DNA of 64,000 bases from Corynebacterium parakroppenstedtii (GCF_019754935.1 NZ_JAGSOA010000002.1:248001-312000), one strand, 5' to 3'; positions 35,713 through 45,606 are shown, counted from the first letter of the stretch. Notes: generated from the letters alone by a model not told the origin. A program made the numbers and translations.

Positions 35713-37004
35713 ATGTGTGCCGGCTCGGCGAAAGATAGTTCCGTGACTGTTATTCCGCTGTTTCTCGCGCTTTCGCTCCGTGGCCCGTCGCTCCGCATCT
35801 TGTCGCCAGTTTGTGGTTGAGTCTCATCCTTATTCGGCTTCACCAATGCGAGTACCGACGTGGACGCGCCGGTGACAGGCCGTGCAGCAACAATCCTCTG
35901 GCCGGGAATTTCCCCGATAACGTCACAGCCAGCTGGCGTTGCAATGTCTCTCAGTATTCGCTGCTGGGTGGGCGTTGCAGCAGAAACCAGCTCGATCAGT
36001 TCGCGGCCTGACGTCGTGAGCGTCGAGGCCACCCGAGTCGTGCGTCGCGATTTCACGTCCATCGCCGCGTGGCGCGCACGTGAACTATCCCGCCCGCATA
36101 ACTGCAGCCACCGGCGCGCCTCCATGACTGACGGATAGTCCGGCTGCTGTTCATCAGCAGTCGTGTCGCGCCGGGAAATATCAAGCCACTCCAGAACACG
36201 CTGCGGAGCAGACGGCAAGTCCCATAGCGTTTCGACGCCGAAGGTGGAACATGCGCGCCACAAGAAAGCATCGTTACGCTGGGTTTTCGATGCCCATCCC
36301 TGTGCGTGATCGAGGTCTTCGTCGGTAGGCGTAGCAGAGAGCATTACTGGGTGGAGAGGCTCCCGTTTGTCAGTAAAAGGCAGCGCGGTGACGGCGTCGT
36401 CGAACTGTGTGAGATGAGTGAGCGTTCCGGGCTGACTGCGGAAAATGACCGACGGTCGCCACCACGATGTGGGGGAGTACGCGGACTGTCGGAGTGCCTT
36501 CGCCGTGAGTGTGGCCAGCGCGGGCGGGCACGGTGGGTCATCCTTGCCGGAGAGCGCCGTCGCTAGTGCCATGGTTATCGCGGCAGTGGCCGCAGCGTGT
36601 TCACCGAAACCTTCACCGGGTGGAATAGAGGACATGATCGTCACGTAGAGGAGAATCGACCGTCGAAGCCCACTTTGCTGGTGTGCCACAGTGTCCAGCA
36701 CGGTGCGCACCACGTCGTCAGCGTCGGCAATGGGGTAAGGACCGGCCGAATGAACACCGAAGGACATACCGGTTTCAGATGGGTTTAGCTGATCGTGGTT
36801 GCCCTGAGGTGGTGTCGTTGTGAGACTGATCGCGACCTGAACCGACGGCTCGATCGTCTGCGCGATCGTGGTTCCACCAATGGGCGCGACATATTCGCCC
36901 AGCCAGGCCAGTGTTCCGGGTGTAGAAACAATCCATGTCGGATCAACACCCCATGCCCGAGTATGCGCATCAGTAAGCAAAGCAGGGGAGGGTGAACCGG
37001 ACAT
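35694..37004 (-). CDS. Galactokinase-like GHMP-family protein, probably catalytically degenerate
   Basis: A 436-residue protein of the GHMP kinase superfamily. The N terminus STPGTLAWLGEYVAPIGG mimics the galactokinase signature GRVNLIGEH, and the phosphate-loop region reads SSIPPGEGFGEHAAATAAI, where true kinases have PxxxGLGSSAA. The loss of the GLGSS serines and of the catalytic Asp region suggests it is not an active galactokinase, although other GHMP substrates are possible. The C-terminal region carries RSLT-like ribose-fold strands (VALVKPNK). Similar proteins are found in corynebacteria next to rnpB. ATG 37004 follows AAAGGA; the reading frame extends 63 codons further without support. 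Confidence 0.75.
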   Translation of the reverse strand: MSGSPSPALLTDAHTRAWGVDPTWIVSTPGTLAWLGEYVAPIGGTTIAQTIEPSVQVAISLTTTPPQGNHDQLNPSETGMSFGVHSAGPYPIADADDVVRTVLDTVAHQQSGLRRSILLYVTIMSSIPPGEGFGEHAAATAAITMALATALSGKDDPPCPPALATLTAKALRQSAYSPTSWWRPSVIFRSQPGTLTHLTQFDDAVTALPFTDKREPLHPVMLSATPTDEDLDHAQGWASKTQRNDAFLWRACSTFGVETLWDLPSAPQRVLEWLDISRRDTTADEQQPDYPSVMEARRWLQLCGRDSSRARHAAMDVKSRRTTRVASTLTTSGRELIELVSAATPTQQRILRDIATPAGCDVIGEIPGQRIVAARPVTGASTSVLALVKPNKDETQPQTGDKMRSDGPRSESARNSGITVTELSFAEPAHIQLSLT

Positions 37005-37185
37005 GAAATCCTTTCTGCTGTGAGACTGTTTTCTGAGACGCTGAGGCCTACGAACAATGGTAGGTAGATAATGGTCTATTGCGGGCGATGTAGGCGAGAG
37101 TGAAATAAACTTGTTATGCGCCTGTGAAAAAACTGCGATTTTTGCGCGGTGACGGTTTCCACATACTGCAGAAAGGGCACTCACC

Positions 37186-37380
37186 ATGGCCACCGACGAT
37201 CAAAAGTGGTACTTCAATTCAGAAACTAAGGAAGTTTCGCAGGGGAAGAAGTCGAGCTGGCTTAACCGCATGGGGCCGTACGACTCCAAAGAAGAAGCCG
37301 AGCACGCGCTTGAGCGAGCTCACGAGCGCAATCAAGAGGCCGACGAAGCCGATGAAGAGTGGGAAGACGAGGAGGACTAG
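37186..37380 (+). CDS. Small SPOR-like acidic protein
   Basis: A 64-residue protein with the pattern KWYFNSETKEVSQGKKSSW followed by MGPYDSKEEAEHALERA, a half-length SPOR-type fold known from many actinobacterial genomes, and an acidic C terminus (EADEADEEWEDEED). The upstream AGAAAGG is a good ribosome-binding site. Function unknown. It lies convergent with the CYTH gene and divergent from the galactokinase-like gene. Confidence 0.75.
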   Translation: MATDDQKWYFNSETKEVSQGKKSSWLNRMGPYDSKEEAEHALERAHERNQEADEADEEWEDEED

Positions 37381-37413
37381 CCGACGGCTCCACGGCCGAG
37401 GTCTTATCGACGC

Positions 37414-38157
37414 CTAGTCGGGCATGGTGTCGCCCATAGCCATGACGAGCTTGGACGGGCTCGACGATTTCTTCGCCCCAGCTGCTAGAGCGTGCTGAGA
37501 GAGTCGGTCTAAGAAGTCATCAGCAAAGCTATGATTATCGCGTTGGCCGTCACCATCGTTGCGATCGTCGAGGATCTCGGGGCTGAGCTCAATTTCCCAT
37601 TCCCGCCAGTGCTGGGCTTGTCCGCCTTCGAGGAGCCCGCGCGATGAGACGTGGTCATCGCAGAATTCAGCTCCCTTGTATGAGGTAGCACTTTTGCCTG
37701 ATTCAGCATCTCCGCGCGAGCTAGGGGAGTCCACCATCACGTCGGTCACGTGCCGCTCATTGTCAACTTGTGCGATGGCGATAAAGTCCGCCGAGTCATC
37801 GTCCGCCGGTGCAGCAGGCAGTGCCTCATGAAGTGTCTCAAGGAGCGCACGAGGCGGACGAACATGGTGGGAATCCGTTGCGTCCCCCGCGTCCAATGGG
37901 GCATGGACTTCGCGACGCCCGCGCGTTCCCGGAAGTTTGAGATGCCATCCTTCGTCGGGGCCCCCGCTGCGACGTCGCAACGTGATCTTATTCCTGGTCA
38001 ACTGGAGGTCTGGCGTGTCGTAGTACGTCGCCGAGAGCGTAAACCGCTGTTCAGCCCCAACCCCAGCGACTCCCTCCACCGAGGAAAAATCAGGCACCGG
38101 GGTGGCGTCGTCCACGGAAAACTTAACTTCGACTTCCAGCTGATCAGTAGAACTCAT
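37414..38157 (-). CDS. CYTH-domain protein (thiamine/inorganic triphosphatase-like)
   Basis: A 247-residue CYTH protein. The hallmark ExExK is at the N terminus in LEVEVKF. Basic and acidic tunnel residues follow in RFTLSATYYDTPDLQL, KITLRRRSG and GWHLKLPGTRGRREVH. CYTH proteins bind triphosphates with divalent metal; most bacterial members hydrolyse inorganic triphosphate. Between residues 135 and 185 is a charged, loosely conserved insertion (SSRGDAESGKSATSYKGAEF). ATG 38157 gives MSSTDQLEVEVKF; the frame is open further upstream without a ribosome site. It converges with the SPOR-like gene and follows panB by 28 bases. Confidence 0.85.
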   Translation of the reverse strand: MSSTDQLEVEVKFSVDDATPVPDFSSVEGVAGVGAEQRFTLSATYYDTPDLQLTRNKITLRRRSGGPDEGWHLKLPGTRGRREVHAPLDAGDATDSHHVRPPRALLETLHEALPAAPADDDSADFIAIAQVDNERHVTDVMVDSPSSRGDAESGKSATSYKGAEFCDDHVSSRGLLEGGQAQHWREWEIELSPEILDDRNDGDGQRDNHSFADDFLDRLSQHALAAGAKKSSSPSKLVMAMGDTMPD

Positions 38158-38185
38158 GACGCTAAGTGTAGGTGCGCGCCGCCGT

Positions 38186-39043
38186 TTAAGCCTTCGGGTT
38201 GTCCGAGAAAGCATGGTCAGCGTCGGGGAAAGTGCCTTCGGCTACTCGTTCCCGATACCGCTGAGCAGCGTCGCGTAATTCCTGGCCGATCTGCCCGAAT
38301 TCCTCGACGAACGACGGAGTGCGTCGACCCGCTGGCATCGCCGCCATATCCTGCCACACGAGTACTTGGCCGTCAGTGCCAGCGCCAGCACCAATGCCGA
38401 TAGTGGGGATGGGAAGCTCCTTCGTGATCTCCCGGGCAATGTCCTCCGGCACCATTTCAAGAACGACGGCAGACGCGCCGGCCTCACACACAGCCTTCGC
38501 GTCGCGGCTCAGCTGCTCAGCACCACTGCCACGCCCTTGCACCCGGAAACCACCCAGCGAAGACACCGACTGAGGCGTAAACCCAATATGCGCCATCACG
38601 GCAATCCCGGCCTGAGTAATCGCCCGAATACGTGGCGCGATTCGCTCGCCACCTTCGATTTTCACCATGTCGGCACCAGAACCATGAACCATCCGCACAG
38701 CATTAGCGACGGCGTGCTCATCCGATTGCTCGTAGGCGCCGAACGGCAGATCCGCGAGGACGAGTGCGTGGGGAGCGCCCCTCACCACAGCTGCAGCCAG
38801 AGGGATGAGCTCCTCCATCGTGATCGTCGTCGTCGATGAATACCCATAAACGACGTTGGCCGCGGAATCACCGACCAGAAGCACGGGGATGTCGGCGTCG
38901 TCAAAAATGCGAGCCGTCGTGAAATCATAGGCAGTCAGCATTGCCCAGCGTTTACCCTCACGCTTGAACTGATCGAGGTGATGAATCCGAGTTTTCCGCC
39001 TCGGCTTTTCTGACTGTTGCGGAGCGTCGGGGTGAGCAGACAT
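38186..39043 (-). CDS. panB: 3-methyl-2-oxobutanoate hydroxymethyltransferase
   Basis: The 285-residue PanB transfers hydroxymethyl from methylene-tetrahydrofolate to 2-oxoisovalerate, the first step of pantothenate synthesis. Typical parts are [40 protein letters not shown], and [20 protein letters not shown] with Mg-binding DSAA and the catalytic Glu in [14 protein letters not shown]. No panC or panD is seen next to it, unlike the panBC operon of C. glutamicum. The gene is divergent from glnA2; a shared 180-base region holds both promoters. Confidence 0.95.
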   Translation of the reverse strand: MSAHPDAPQQSEKPRRKTRIHHLDQFKREGKRWAMLTAYDFTTARIFDDADIPVLLVGDSAANVVYGYSSTTTITMEELIPLAAAVVRGAPHALVLADLPFGAYEQSDEHAVANAVRMVHGSGADMVKIEGGERIAPRIRAITQAGIAVMAHIGFTPQSVSSLGGFRVQGRGSGAEQLSRDAKAVCEAGASAVVLEMVPEDIAREITKELPIPTIGIGAGAGTDGQVLVWQDMAAMPAGRRTPSFVEEFGQIGQELRDAAQRYRERVAEGTFPDADHAFSDNPKA

Positions 39044-39223
39044 AGGCTAGATTCCTCTCTCAAATAAACAGGGTTTTCGGGTTTTTCTCTGGGTATTTCT
39101 ACTGGTGTGACCACCGTATGTGCCAGGGGGGTGGGGGCTTTCCCACGCATCAAACTCTATTCACATACACGCGCTCTGTGGCTAACACGCGCCCATGTCC
39201 CACCCACCGACTACCCTGTAGGT

Positions 39224-40561
39224 ATGAATCGGCAACAAGAATTTGTCCTCCGAACCTTTGACGAACGCGACATCCGCTTTGTGCGCCTCTGGTTCACCGA
39301 TGTTCAGGGATACTTAAAATCCGTGGCCATCGCTCCCGCCGAGCTCGAAGGCGCATTCGCCGAAGGCATCGGATTCGACGGGTCAGCCATCGAGGGCTTC
39401 TCCCGCGTCTCGGAGTCCGACACCATCGCCCGGCCGGACCCATCCACATTCCAAATGCTGCCCTTCCCGTACGACGGCCAACTCACGTCCGCACGAATGT
39501 TCTGCGATATCGCCCTGCCGGACGGTCAACCCTCCTACGCCGACCCCCGCCAAGTCCTACGTCGGCAATTAAACAGAGCAGCCGACGACGGATTCACCTC
39601 CTACGTCCACCCCGAAATTGAGTTCTTCCTCGTCAGAAGCCTCATGACGGAAGGCAAAGAACCGACCCCGACCGATAATGGCGGATACTTTGACCAGGCC
39701 GTTCACGATGAAGCCCCGGGCTTCCGACGGGATGCTATCACAGCCCTCGAGTCGATGGGCATATCCGTCGAGTTTTCGCACCATGAAACCGCGCCGGGCC
39801 AGCAAGAAATCGACCTCCGCTATGACGATGTGCTCTCCATGGCGGACAACATTATGACCTTCCGCTTCCTCATTAAGCAGGTTGCTTTGCAAAGCGGGGT
39901 TCGGGCGACGTTCATGCCCAAGCCATTCGCTAATAGAGCGGGCTCCGCCATGCACACCCACATGTCCCTCTTTGAAGGCGACACCAACGCATTCCACGAT
40001 CCCGATGACGAATTCAATTTGTCGGCCACCGCGCGGTCCTTTGTTGCCGGAATCTTGGAGCACGCCAACGAGATTTCGGCCGTGACGAACCAGTGGGTCA
40101 ACTCGTATAAGCGCGTGGTCTTTGGGGATGAGGCGCCGACGTCGGCAACGTGGGGCTTGTCTAACCGATCGGCGTTGGTTCGTGTACCCCGATACACCTC
40201 GACAAAGGCCTCATCACGTCGCGTCGAAGTGAGAAGCCCCGACTGCGCATGTAACCCCTATCTGGCATTCTCGGTGCTCCTCGCGGCGGGATTGAAAGGC
40301 GTGCGCGAAGGGTACGACCTCCCGCCACAGGCTGAGGACGATATATCGTCCCTGACACGCAGGGAACGTCGCGCGCTCGGCTACCGCGACCTTCCGACGT
40401 CGTTAGACGAAGCACTCCGTGAAATGGAGCGCTCAGAACTTGTTGCGGACACCCTCGGTGAGCACGTTTTCGAGTACTTCCTCCGCAACAAATGGCAGGA
40501 ATGGCATGATTACCAAAGCCAGGTCACGCCATGGGAGTTGGACACCACGCTGGACTACTAA
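39224..40561 (+). CDS. glnA2: Glutamine synthetase-like protein GlnA2
   Basis: A 445-residue GSI-alpha type glutamine synthetase. Core motifs are VRLWFTDVQGYLKSV, GIGFDGSAIEGFSRVSESD, ETAPGQQEIDLRYDD, and GSAMHTHMSLFEGDTNAF. The adenylylation loop (NLYxLPPEE) is not conserved: the matching segment reads YDLPPQAEDDISSLT. It is thus not expected to be under GlnE control. ATG 39224 is chosen for family length; the frame is open 39 codons upstream. In C. glutamicum glnA2 lies next to glnE and is dispensable for glutamine synthesis; same order here. Confidence 0.93.
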   Translation: MNRQQEFVLRTFDERDIRFVRLWFTDVQGYLKSVAIAPAELEGAFAEGIGFDGSAIEGFSRVSESDTIARPDPSTFQMLPFPYDGQLTSARMFCDIALPDGQPSYADPRQVLRRQLNRAADDGFTSYVHPEIEFFLVRSLMTEGKEPTPTDNGGYFDQAVHDEAPGFRRDAITALESMGISVEFSHHETAPGQQEIDLRYDDVLSMADNIMTFRFLIKQVALQSGVRATFMPKPFANRAGSAMHTHMSLFEGDTNAFHDPDDEFNLSATARSFVAGILEHANEISAVTNQWVNSYKRVVFGDEAPTSATWGLSNRSALVRVPRYTSTKASSRRVEVRSPDCACNPYLAFSVLLAAGLKGVREGYDLPPQAEDDISSLTRRERRALGYRDLPTSLDEALREMERSELVADTLGEHVFEYFLRNKWQEWHDYQSQVTPWELDTTLDY

Positions 40562-40597
40562 AGCCAGGTCTGATCAGACACGAAAGCACGTGATCCC

Positions 40598-43500
40598 ATG
40601 ACTTTCTTCCCTGCTCCCCACCGGCCCCCCGAACCACGACTCCGGACGGCACGCGGAACACGATCTGCCGTGCCATCACCGTCCACCTTGGGTTTGACCA
40701 GCCCTCACGCAGCGTCCGACCTGGAAAAACTGGGGTGGGATAACCAGGAGTCGCTTGGCCTCCTGTACCTCCTGGCCAATGTCGGCGACCCGGAATTGGC
40801 TCTCAACACCCTTTACCGGCTGAACGAAAATCTCAAGCCGAGTTCCGACGAGGCCAGTGCGTTTCTTGACGCGATGCGGAACAACGAGGTTGTGCGGTCG
40901 CGTGTGCTGGCGCTGGTCGGGGGCTCTACTGCGCTCGGGGATCACCTGGTTGCGAACCCCCACCTGTGGACATCATTCGCTGACCCCATCCCGCACAGGG
41001 AAGAAATGATGGCAGCGATGCTGTCGTCGGTCGAGGCGGAACCGATTGCGACACCAGGAGCCGAGGAGTCGGAGGCGTCCGAGACGTCGGATTTGGCTGA
41101 AGGCAGTGACGAAGGGAAGAACGAAGCGGGGGCCTCAACCAGCACGCCATCGTCCACGACATCGTCGCAGCAAAGTGAAGGTTCTGCCCGAGAAGGATCA
41201 GTCGATCCACGGATTTCCCAGGCCGGGATGTACCGCGCAAGAATAACCGGTACCGCGGCATATACCCAGCTCAAGATGACGTACCGGACGCTGTTGATGC
41301 GCATCGCCGCCTCCGATTTGGCAAGCACCATCCCGTCCGGGGTTTTCCACCATTCCCAGTCAGACGATGATGACCGACGTGGCTCAGCGCGAGGCGGCAG
41401 TTCAGCGGCACACGGGGGAGAGGACGGCAACGAAGGCACAGCCTCGGCGTCGCCCAACGAAAAGCGCGCCATGGCTCACCCCATGGGATTCGTCGAGGTC
41501 TCAGCCGCGTTATCCGATCTCGCCGACGCAGCACTCACAGCGGCACTCGCGGTAGCCGTCGCCACGGTGTACCCGGACAACAACCCCGTGGATGCCCGGC
41601 TAGCGGTCATCGCGATGGGGAAGTGTGGTGCGCGCGAACTCAACTACATCTCCGACGTCGACGTCATCTTCGTAGGCGAAACCGCCGATGCGAAAACAAC
41701 CCGCGTAGCCAGCGAATTCATCAAAGTCGGCTCCCGATGTTTCTTCGAAGTGGATGCAGCCCTTCGTCCCGAAGGGAAAAGCGGAGCACTCGTCCGCACG
41801 CTCGATAGCCACCTGAGTTATTACGAACGATGGGCCGATACCTGGGAATTTCAGGCGCAACTCAAGGCCCGCCCCATGACTGGCGTCATGGATTTCGGCA
41901 AAGCCTATGTCCAAGCAATTCAGCCGCACGTGTGGCAAGCCTCCCAACGCGACTCATTTGTTGACGACACTCAACATATGCGGCGCCGAGTCATCGACAA
42001 TATCCCCAAGGAACAACAAGAGCGGGAACTCAAACTCGGCGTCGGCGGTCTGAGGGATGTTGAATTCGCAGTTCAAATGCTGCAGATGGTTCACGGCCGG
42101 ATCGACCCCGATCTACGCGTCCGATCGACAATCAGCGCTCTTCAGGCCCTCATCCGCGGAGGGTACGTCGGACGGGAAGATGGTTCGCAGCTCATCGCCT
42201 GCTATGAGTTCGTGCGTTTACTGGAGCACCGGCTTCAGCTGCAGCGGATCAAACGCACACACATGCTGCCCGAGCCCGATGACGAGGACGCGCTCCGGTG
42301 GCTCGCGCGGTCGTGCGGCATCGGCTCGACCTCCTCCATGACGAGCAGCGAATCGCTCAAGAAGCTCATTTGGCGAGCATCGCGCCAAATTCACAGTCTG
42401 CACAACAAACTCTTCTTCCGGCCACTGCTCAATGCCGTCGCTCTTATCGACGACGAAACCGCGCGACTGTCTCCCGACGCCGCCCGTCGCCAGCTGGCGG
42501 TGCTGGGGTACCAGTTCCCGGACCGCGCGTATGAGCACCTCAAAGCGCTCGCGTCGGGGACAACCCGGAAGGATCGCATCCAAGCGATGCTGCTTCCCAC
42601 CCTCATGGAGTGGTTGGGCGACACCTCCGACCCCGATGCGGGGCTCTTGGCGTATCGCAAACTCTCCGACGTGCTGTACCACGACCCGTGGTTCCTCAGG
42701 ATGCTCCGGGACGAGGGGATCGTCGGCCGTCGCCTCATGCACATCTTGGGGACGTCCCCATACGCCACGGACCTAATTCTGGCCGCGCCGAACGTCGTCA
42801 AACTTCTTGGCGACGGCGCCAACGGTCCGAAGCTCACGGAGGTCAGCGCGTCCACGGTGACGCGATCCCTCGTCACCACTGCGAGCAGGCACAAAGACCC
42901 CGACAAGGCGATTGCCGCCGCCCGGTCGCTACGTCGAAAAGAACTAGCCCGCATCGCGTGTGCCGATCTGTTAGGAATGATGTCCCTGGCCGATGTGTGC
43001 CACAGCTTGTCCCTCGTGTGGGACGCGGTGCTGGAAGCGGCCCTCTACGCGGAGATCCACGGGTGGACGGCCACACACCCCGACGAACCAATCCCGGCGA
43101 CCATGACCGTGATAGGCATGGGGCGCCTCGGTGGGGGCGAGTTGGGCTACGGATCCGATGCCGACGTGCTATTTGTCTGCGAACCCGCCCACGATGACGT
43201 GAGCGAGGCAGACGCCGTGAAATGGGCCATCGGCATCGGCGACGCTGTGCGACGTCGGCTAGCGAAGCCCTCGCAGGATCCGAGGTTGGATGTTGATCTT
43301 GACCTTCGCCCCGAGGGACGTAACGGCCCGACCGTGCGGACCCTGAACTCGTACCGCGCGTACTACGAACGGTGGGGCGAAACCTGGGAAGTGCAGGCGC
43401 TGCTGCGTGCGACGTGGATCGCCGGCGATGAAGACTTAGGTCGTCGTTTCCTCCATATGATCGACAAGTTCCGCTATCCGGAGGGCGGTGTGAGCGATGC

Positions 43501-43978
43501 GACGGTAAGGGAAGTCCGCCGCATGAAAGCCCGCGTCGATGAAGAGCGCCTTCCCCGTGGGGCCAACCGCAACACCCACACGAAACTGGGCCGCGGTGCA
43601 TTGACCGACATTGAATGGACAGTGCAGTTGCTGACCCTCCAACACGCGCACGAGTACCCGGAGCTGCACAACACGTCCACGATGGCGACCCTCCGAGCTA
43701 TCGAAAACGTCGGGCTCCTCGAGCCTGAGGACTGTGAAACTCTGCGGACCGCATGGCAAACAGCGACGAAAGCGCGCAACGCCCTTGTCTTGGTGCGCGG
43801 AAAGCGGACCGATCAGCTACCCGAGCCGGGTGCTGCGCTGGCGCACACAGCGGGTGCTGCAGGGTGGGAACCCGAGCACTACCAGGAGTTTTTGGACAAC
43901 TACTTGAAAGTTACCCGCCAAGCGAGGAAAGTAATCGATCGGGTCTTCTGGGGGGAGGATGAGTTTATGCATCGCTGA
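40598..43978 (+). CDS. glnE: Bifunctional glutamine synthetase adenylyltransferase/deadenylylase
   Basis: The 1126-residue GlnE adds or removes AMP on GlnA1 in response to nitrogen status. Two nucleotidyltransferase domains are present: the N-terminal one around GARELNYISDVDVIF, with VDAALRPEGKSGALVRTL, and the C-terminal one around LGGGELGYGSDADVLFV, with VDLDLRPEGRNGPTVRTL. The protein is longer than the ~1045-residue C. glutamicum form because of two Ser/Glu/Asp-rich insertions near residues 145-205 and 250-285, the latter SQSDDDDRRGSARGGSSAAH. These lie before the first nucleotidyltransferase motif, so activity should survive. It follows glnA2 by 36 bases. Confidence 0.95.
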   Translation: MTFFPAPHRPPEPRLRTARGTRSAVPSPSTLGLTSPHAASDLEKLGWDNQESLGLLYLLANVGDPELALNTLYRLNENLKPSSDEASAFLDAMRNNEVVRSRVLALVGGSTALGDHLVANPHLWTSFADPIPHREEMMAAMLSSVEAEPIATPGAEESEASETSDLAEGSDEGKNEAGASTSTPSSTTSSQQSEGSAREGSVDPRISQAGMYRARITGTAAYTQLKMTYRTLLMRIAASDLASTIPSGVFHHSQSDDDDRRGSARGGSSAAHGGEDGNEGTASASPNEKRAMAHPMGFVEVSAALSDLADAALTAALAVAVATVYPDNNPVDARLAVIAMGKCGARELNYISDVDVIFVGETADAKTTRVASEFIKVGSRCFFEVDAALRPEGKSGALVRTLDSHLSYYERWADTWEFQAQLKARPMTGVMDFGKAYVQAIQPHVWQASQRDSFVDDTQHMRRRVIDNIPKEQQERELKLGVGGLRDVEFAVQMLQMVHGRIDPDLRVRSTISALQALIRGGYVGREDGSQLIACYEFVRLLEHRLQLQRIKRTHMLPEPDDEDALRWLARSCGIGSTSSMTSSESLKKLIWRASRQIHSLHNKLFFRPLLNAVALIDDETARLSPDAARRQLAVLGYQFPDRAYEHLKALASGTTRKDRIQAMLLPTLMEWLGDTSDPDAGLLAYRKLSDVLYHDPWFLRMLRDEGIVGRRLMHILGTSPYATDLILAAPNVVKLLGDGANGPKLTEVSASTVTRSLVTTASRHKDPDKAIAAARSLRRKELARIACADLLGMMSLADVCHSLSLVWDAVLEAALYAEIHGWTATHPDEPIPATMTVIGMGRLGGGELGYGSDADVLFVCEPAHDDVSEADAVKWAIGIGDAVRRRLAKPSQDPRLDVDLDLRPEGRNGPTVRTLNSYRAYYERWGETWEVQALLRATWIAGDEDLGRRFLHMIDKFRYPEGGVSDATVREVRRMKARVDEERLPRGANRNTHTKLGRGALTDIEWTVQLLTLQHAHEYPELHNTSTMATLRAIENVGLLEPEDCETLRTAWQTATKARNALVLVRGKRTDQLPEPGAALAHTAGAAGWEPEHYQEFLDNYLKVTRQARKVIDRVFWGEDEFMHR

Positions 43979-44122
43979 GTCCCCGTCAGAGGAATCGTAA
44001 GAGCGATAAATGTCACGGCGTGGAGTTGTCGACAGGTGTCGCGGATTCGTTAGAGTATCCATGTCTGGCCGGGCCTGGCCGGTGCATGCAGGACATGAGT
44101 GACAAAATAGTACGGAGTTAAT

Positions 44123-44734
44123 GTGGGCGAGCGATCATCGATCGTGATTTCCCGGTACGGGAACACACTTATCCAGTTCATCAAGTTTGGGCTGGTCGGC
44201 GGCTCGGGAGTCATCGTGAACATGGTGGCTTTGGTGATCGCGAACAAGCTCTTCGGCTGGGGGTTTGATGTCACACCACATGACACCGTGCTCAACCTTC
44301 TAGGAACCCGCTTCCACCTGCGCTGGTACCACATTTTCGCAACCATCGCGTTCGTCGTGGCAAACACCTGGAACTTCCAAATCAACCGCTGGTGGACGTT
44401 CAAGTCTCATGGCCACGGCCGCTGGCTCCGTGAATTCCTGGCCTTCTTCGCTGTCGGCCTGCTGAGCTGGGTGGTCTCGCAAATCGTGATGACCCTACTG
44501 ATGAACCCGACGTCCCCGCTGGAACTTTCTCCCCGAATTTTCGACAGCTCCACCGGGCTCCGAAACCAACTGTATTGGGCCAACCTGATCGGTATTTTTG
44601 TGGCCATGCCCGTGAACTTTGTGGTCAACAAACTGTGGACATTCAAAGCTGTCCGCGTCTCCCGCGTGCCCGACAAGTATGAATTGTTGACCGAAAAACA
44701 ACTCCGTGACCGGGAGCTATCCCGCAAAGGCTAA
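44123..44734 (+). CDS. GtrA-family membrane protein
   Basis: A 203-residue membrane protein with four helices and the GtrA motif FIKFGLVGGSGVIVNMVAL at the N terminus and FVVANTWNFQINRWWTFKS in the second helix, repeated as VNFVVNKLWTFKAVRVS at the C terminus. GtrA proteins take part in flipping lipid-linked sugars; in actinobacteria some act with decaprenyl-phosphoarabinose or related donors of the cell wall. Specific role here unknown. GTG 44123 follows CGGAG. Its stop overlaps the convergent MarR-family gene by 4 bases. Confidence 0.9.
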   Translation: MGERSSIVISRYGNTLIQFIKFGLVGGSGVIVNMVALVIANKLFGWGFDVTPHDTVLNLLGTRFHLRWYHIFATIAFVVANTWNFQINRWWTFKSHGHGRWLREFLAFFAVGLLSWVVSQIVMTLLMNPTSPLELSPRIFDSSTGLRNQLYWANLIGIFVAMPVNFVVNKLWTFKAVRVSRVPDKYELLTEKQLRDRELSRKG

Positions 44735-45246
44735 GTCCGCGTAGTCTCCGCTGGCGGGCATGCACACGTGGGTATCTCGGGATTGTTGGTGTGGATAGCG
44801 TTCAGGAGCCGATCGAAAACACCCGAGAGATAGTCGACGTCGCCATCCTCTAATTGCGCGAAAAGGTTCCTGCGCACCGTGTCGACGTGACCGGGAGCGA
44901 CGTGTTCAATAGCTTTTCGGCCCTTATCGGTGACAGAGACGACAGAAGCGCGACCGTCGTGGGGATCGTCGTTACGAATAACGAGACCACGTTTCTGCAT
45001 CCTGCTGACCTGATGTGACAGTCGGCTGCGCTCCCACAGCATACGGTCGGCCAGAAGTGTGACGCGGAGTTCCCCGTCGGGGGCTTCGCTTAAATTGACG
45101 AGGACCTCAAAATCTGCGAGGGACAGATCGCCCTCGTTATGGAGTTGTCGGGCGATCACCGTGTTGAGTTCATCATGAAATCGTAAGAACGATCGCCAGA
45201 CGTGTTGTTGCTGCGGGCTCAGCCAGATCGCGGAAGAATCGGACAT
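44731..45246 (-). CDS. MarR-family transcriptional regulator
   Basis: A 171-residue winged-helix protein. The DNA-binding core is LADFEVLVNLSEAPDGELRV, TLLADRMLWERSRLSHQVSR and MQKRGLVIRNDDPHDGRAS, followed by the wing SVTDKGRKAIE, the standard MarR arrangement. Dimerisation helices occupy the ends. It is divergent from pqo with a 360-base shared region that contains the short palindrome TCAATTGA, so it might regulate itself or pqo; this is inference. Ligand unknown. Confidence 0.9.
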   Translation of the reverse strand: MSDSSAIWLSPQQQHVWRSFLRFHDELNTVIARQLHNEGDLSLADFEVLVNLSEAPDGELRVTLLADRMLWERSRLSHQVSRMQKRGLVIRNDDPHDGRASVVSVTDKGRKAIEHVAPGHVDTVRRNLFAQLEDGDVDYLSGVFDRLLNAIHTNNPEIPTCACPPAETTRT

Positions 45247-45606
45247 GTTGTCATCATACGGTGTAGTAGGTGGCGTTCGCTGTGTAAGTCTGGGCTAGGG
45301 TCCGCGCGATGCCTCTCGGTGAAAGTCACATTGAATATAGCCATGTTAGGTAGGTCTCAATTGAATGTTATTCGCGCAGGTAGATAGGTAAAATGCACCT
45401 TTGTTAGTTGATGTATCATAAATAGCGGTGTGTGCGCGCGGTGAAGCGCGTTGCTCTCTATGTGGCAAGGGGAGTAGACACAGTATCGCGAACGGTTTAC
45501 CCGGGCTGATCTTTTGATGCATCCTCCATGGAGACCTGTGGAGATCCTTGGAGACCTCAAACTTGTGGTACCTCAGAAAGTGTTAAGAACCTTAGGAAGG
45601 TAATTA
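45247..45606. promoter_or_regulatory. Divergent intergenic region between marR-like gene and pqo
   Basis: 360 bases without a gene. It contains TTGAATATAG and TTGAATGTTA as imperfect direct repeats (45331-45340 and 45361-45370) flanking the palindrome TCAATTGA (45357-45364). These are candidate MarR-type or other operator half-sites. No clear RNA structure is seen. The first AAGGAAGG-like ribosome site (GGAAGG, 45594-45599) belongs to pqo. Confidence 0.35.
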
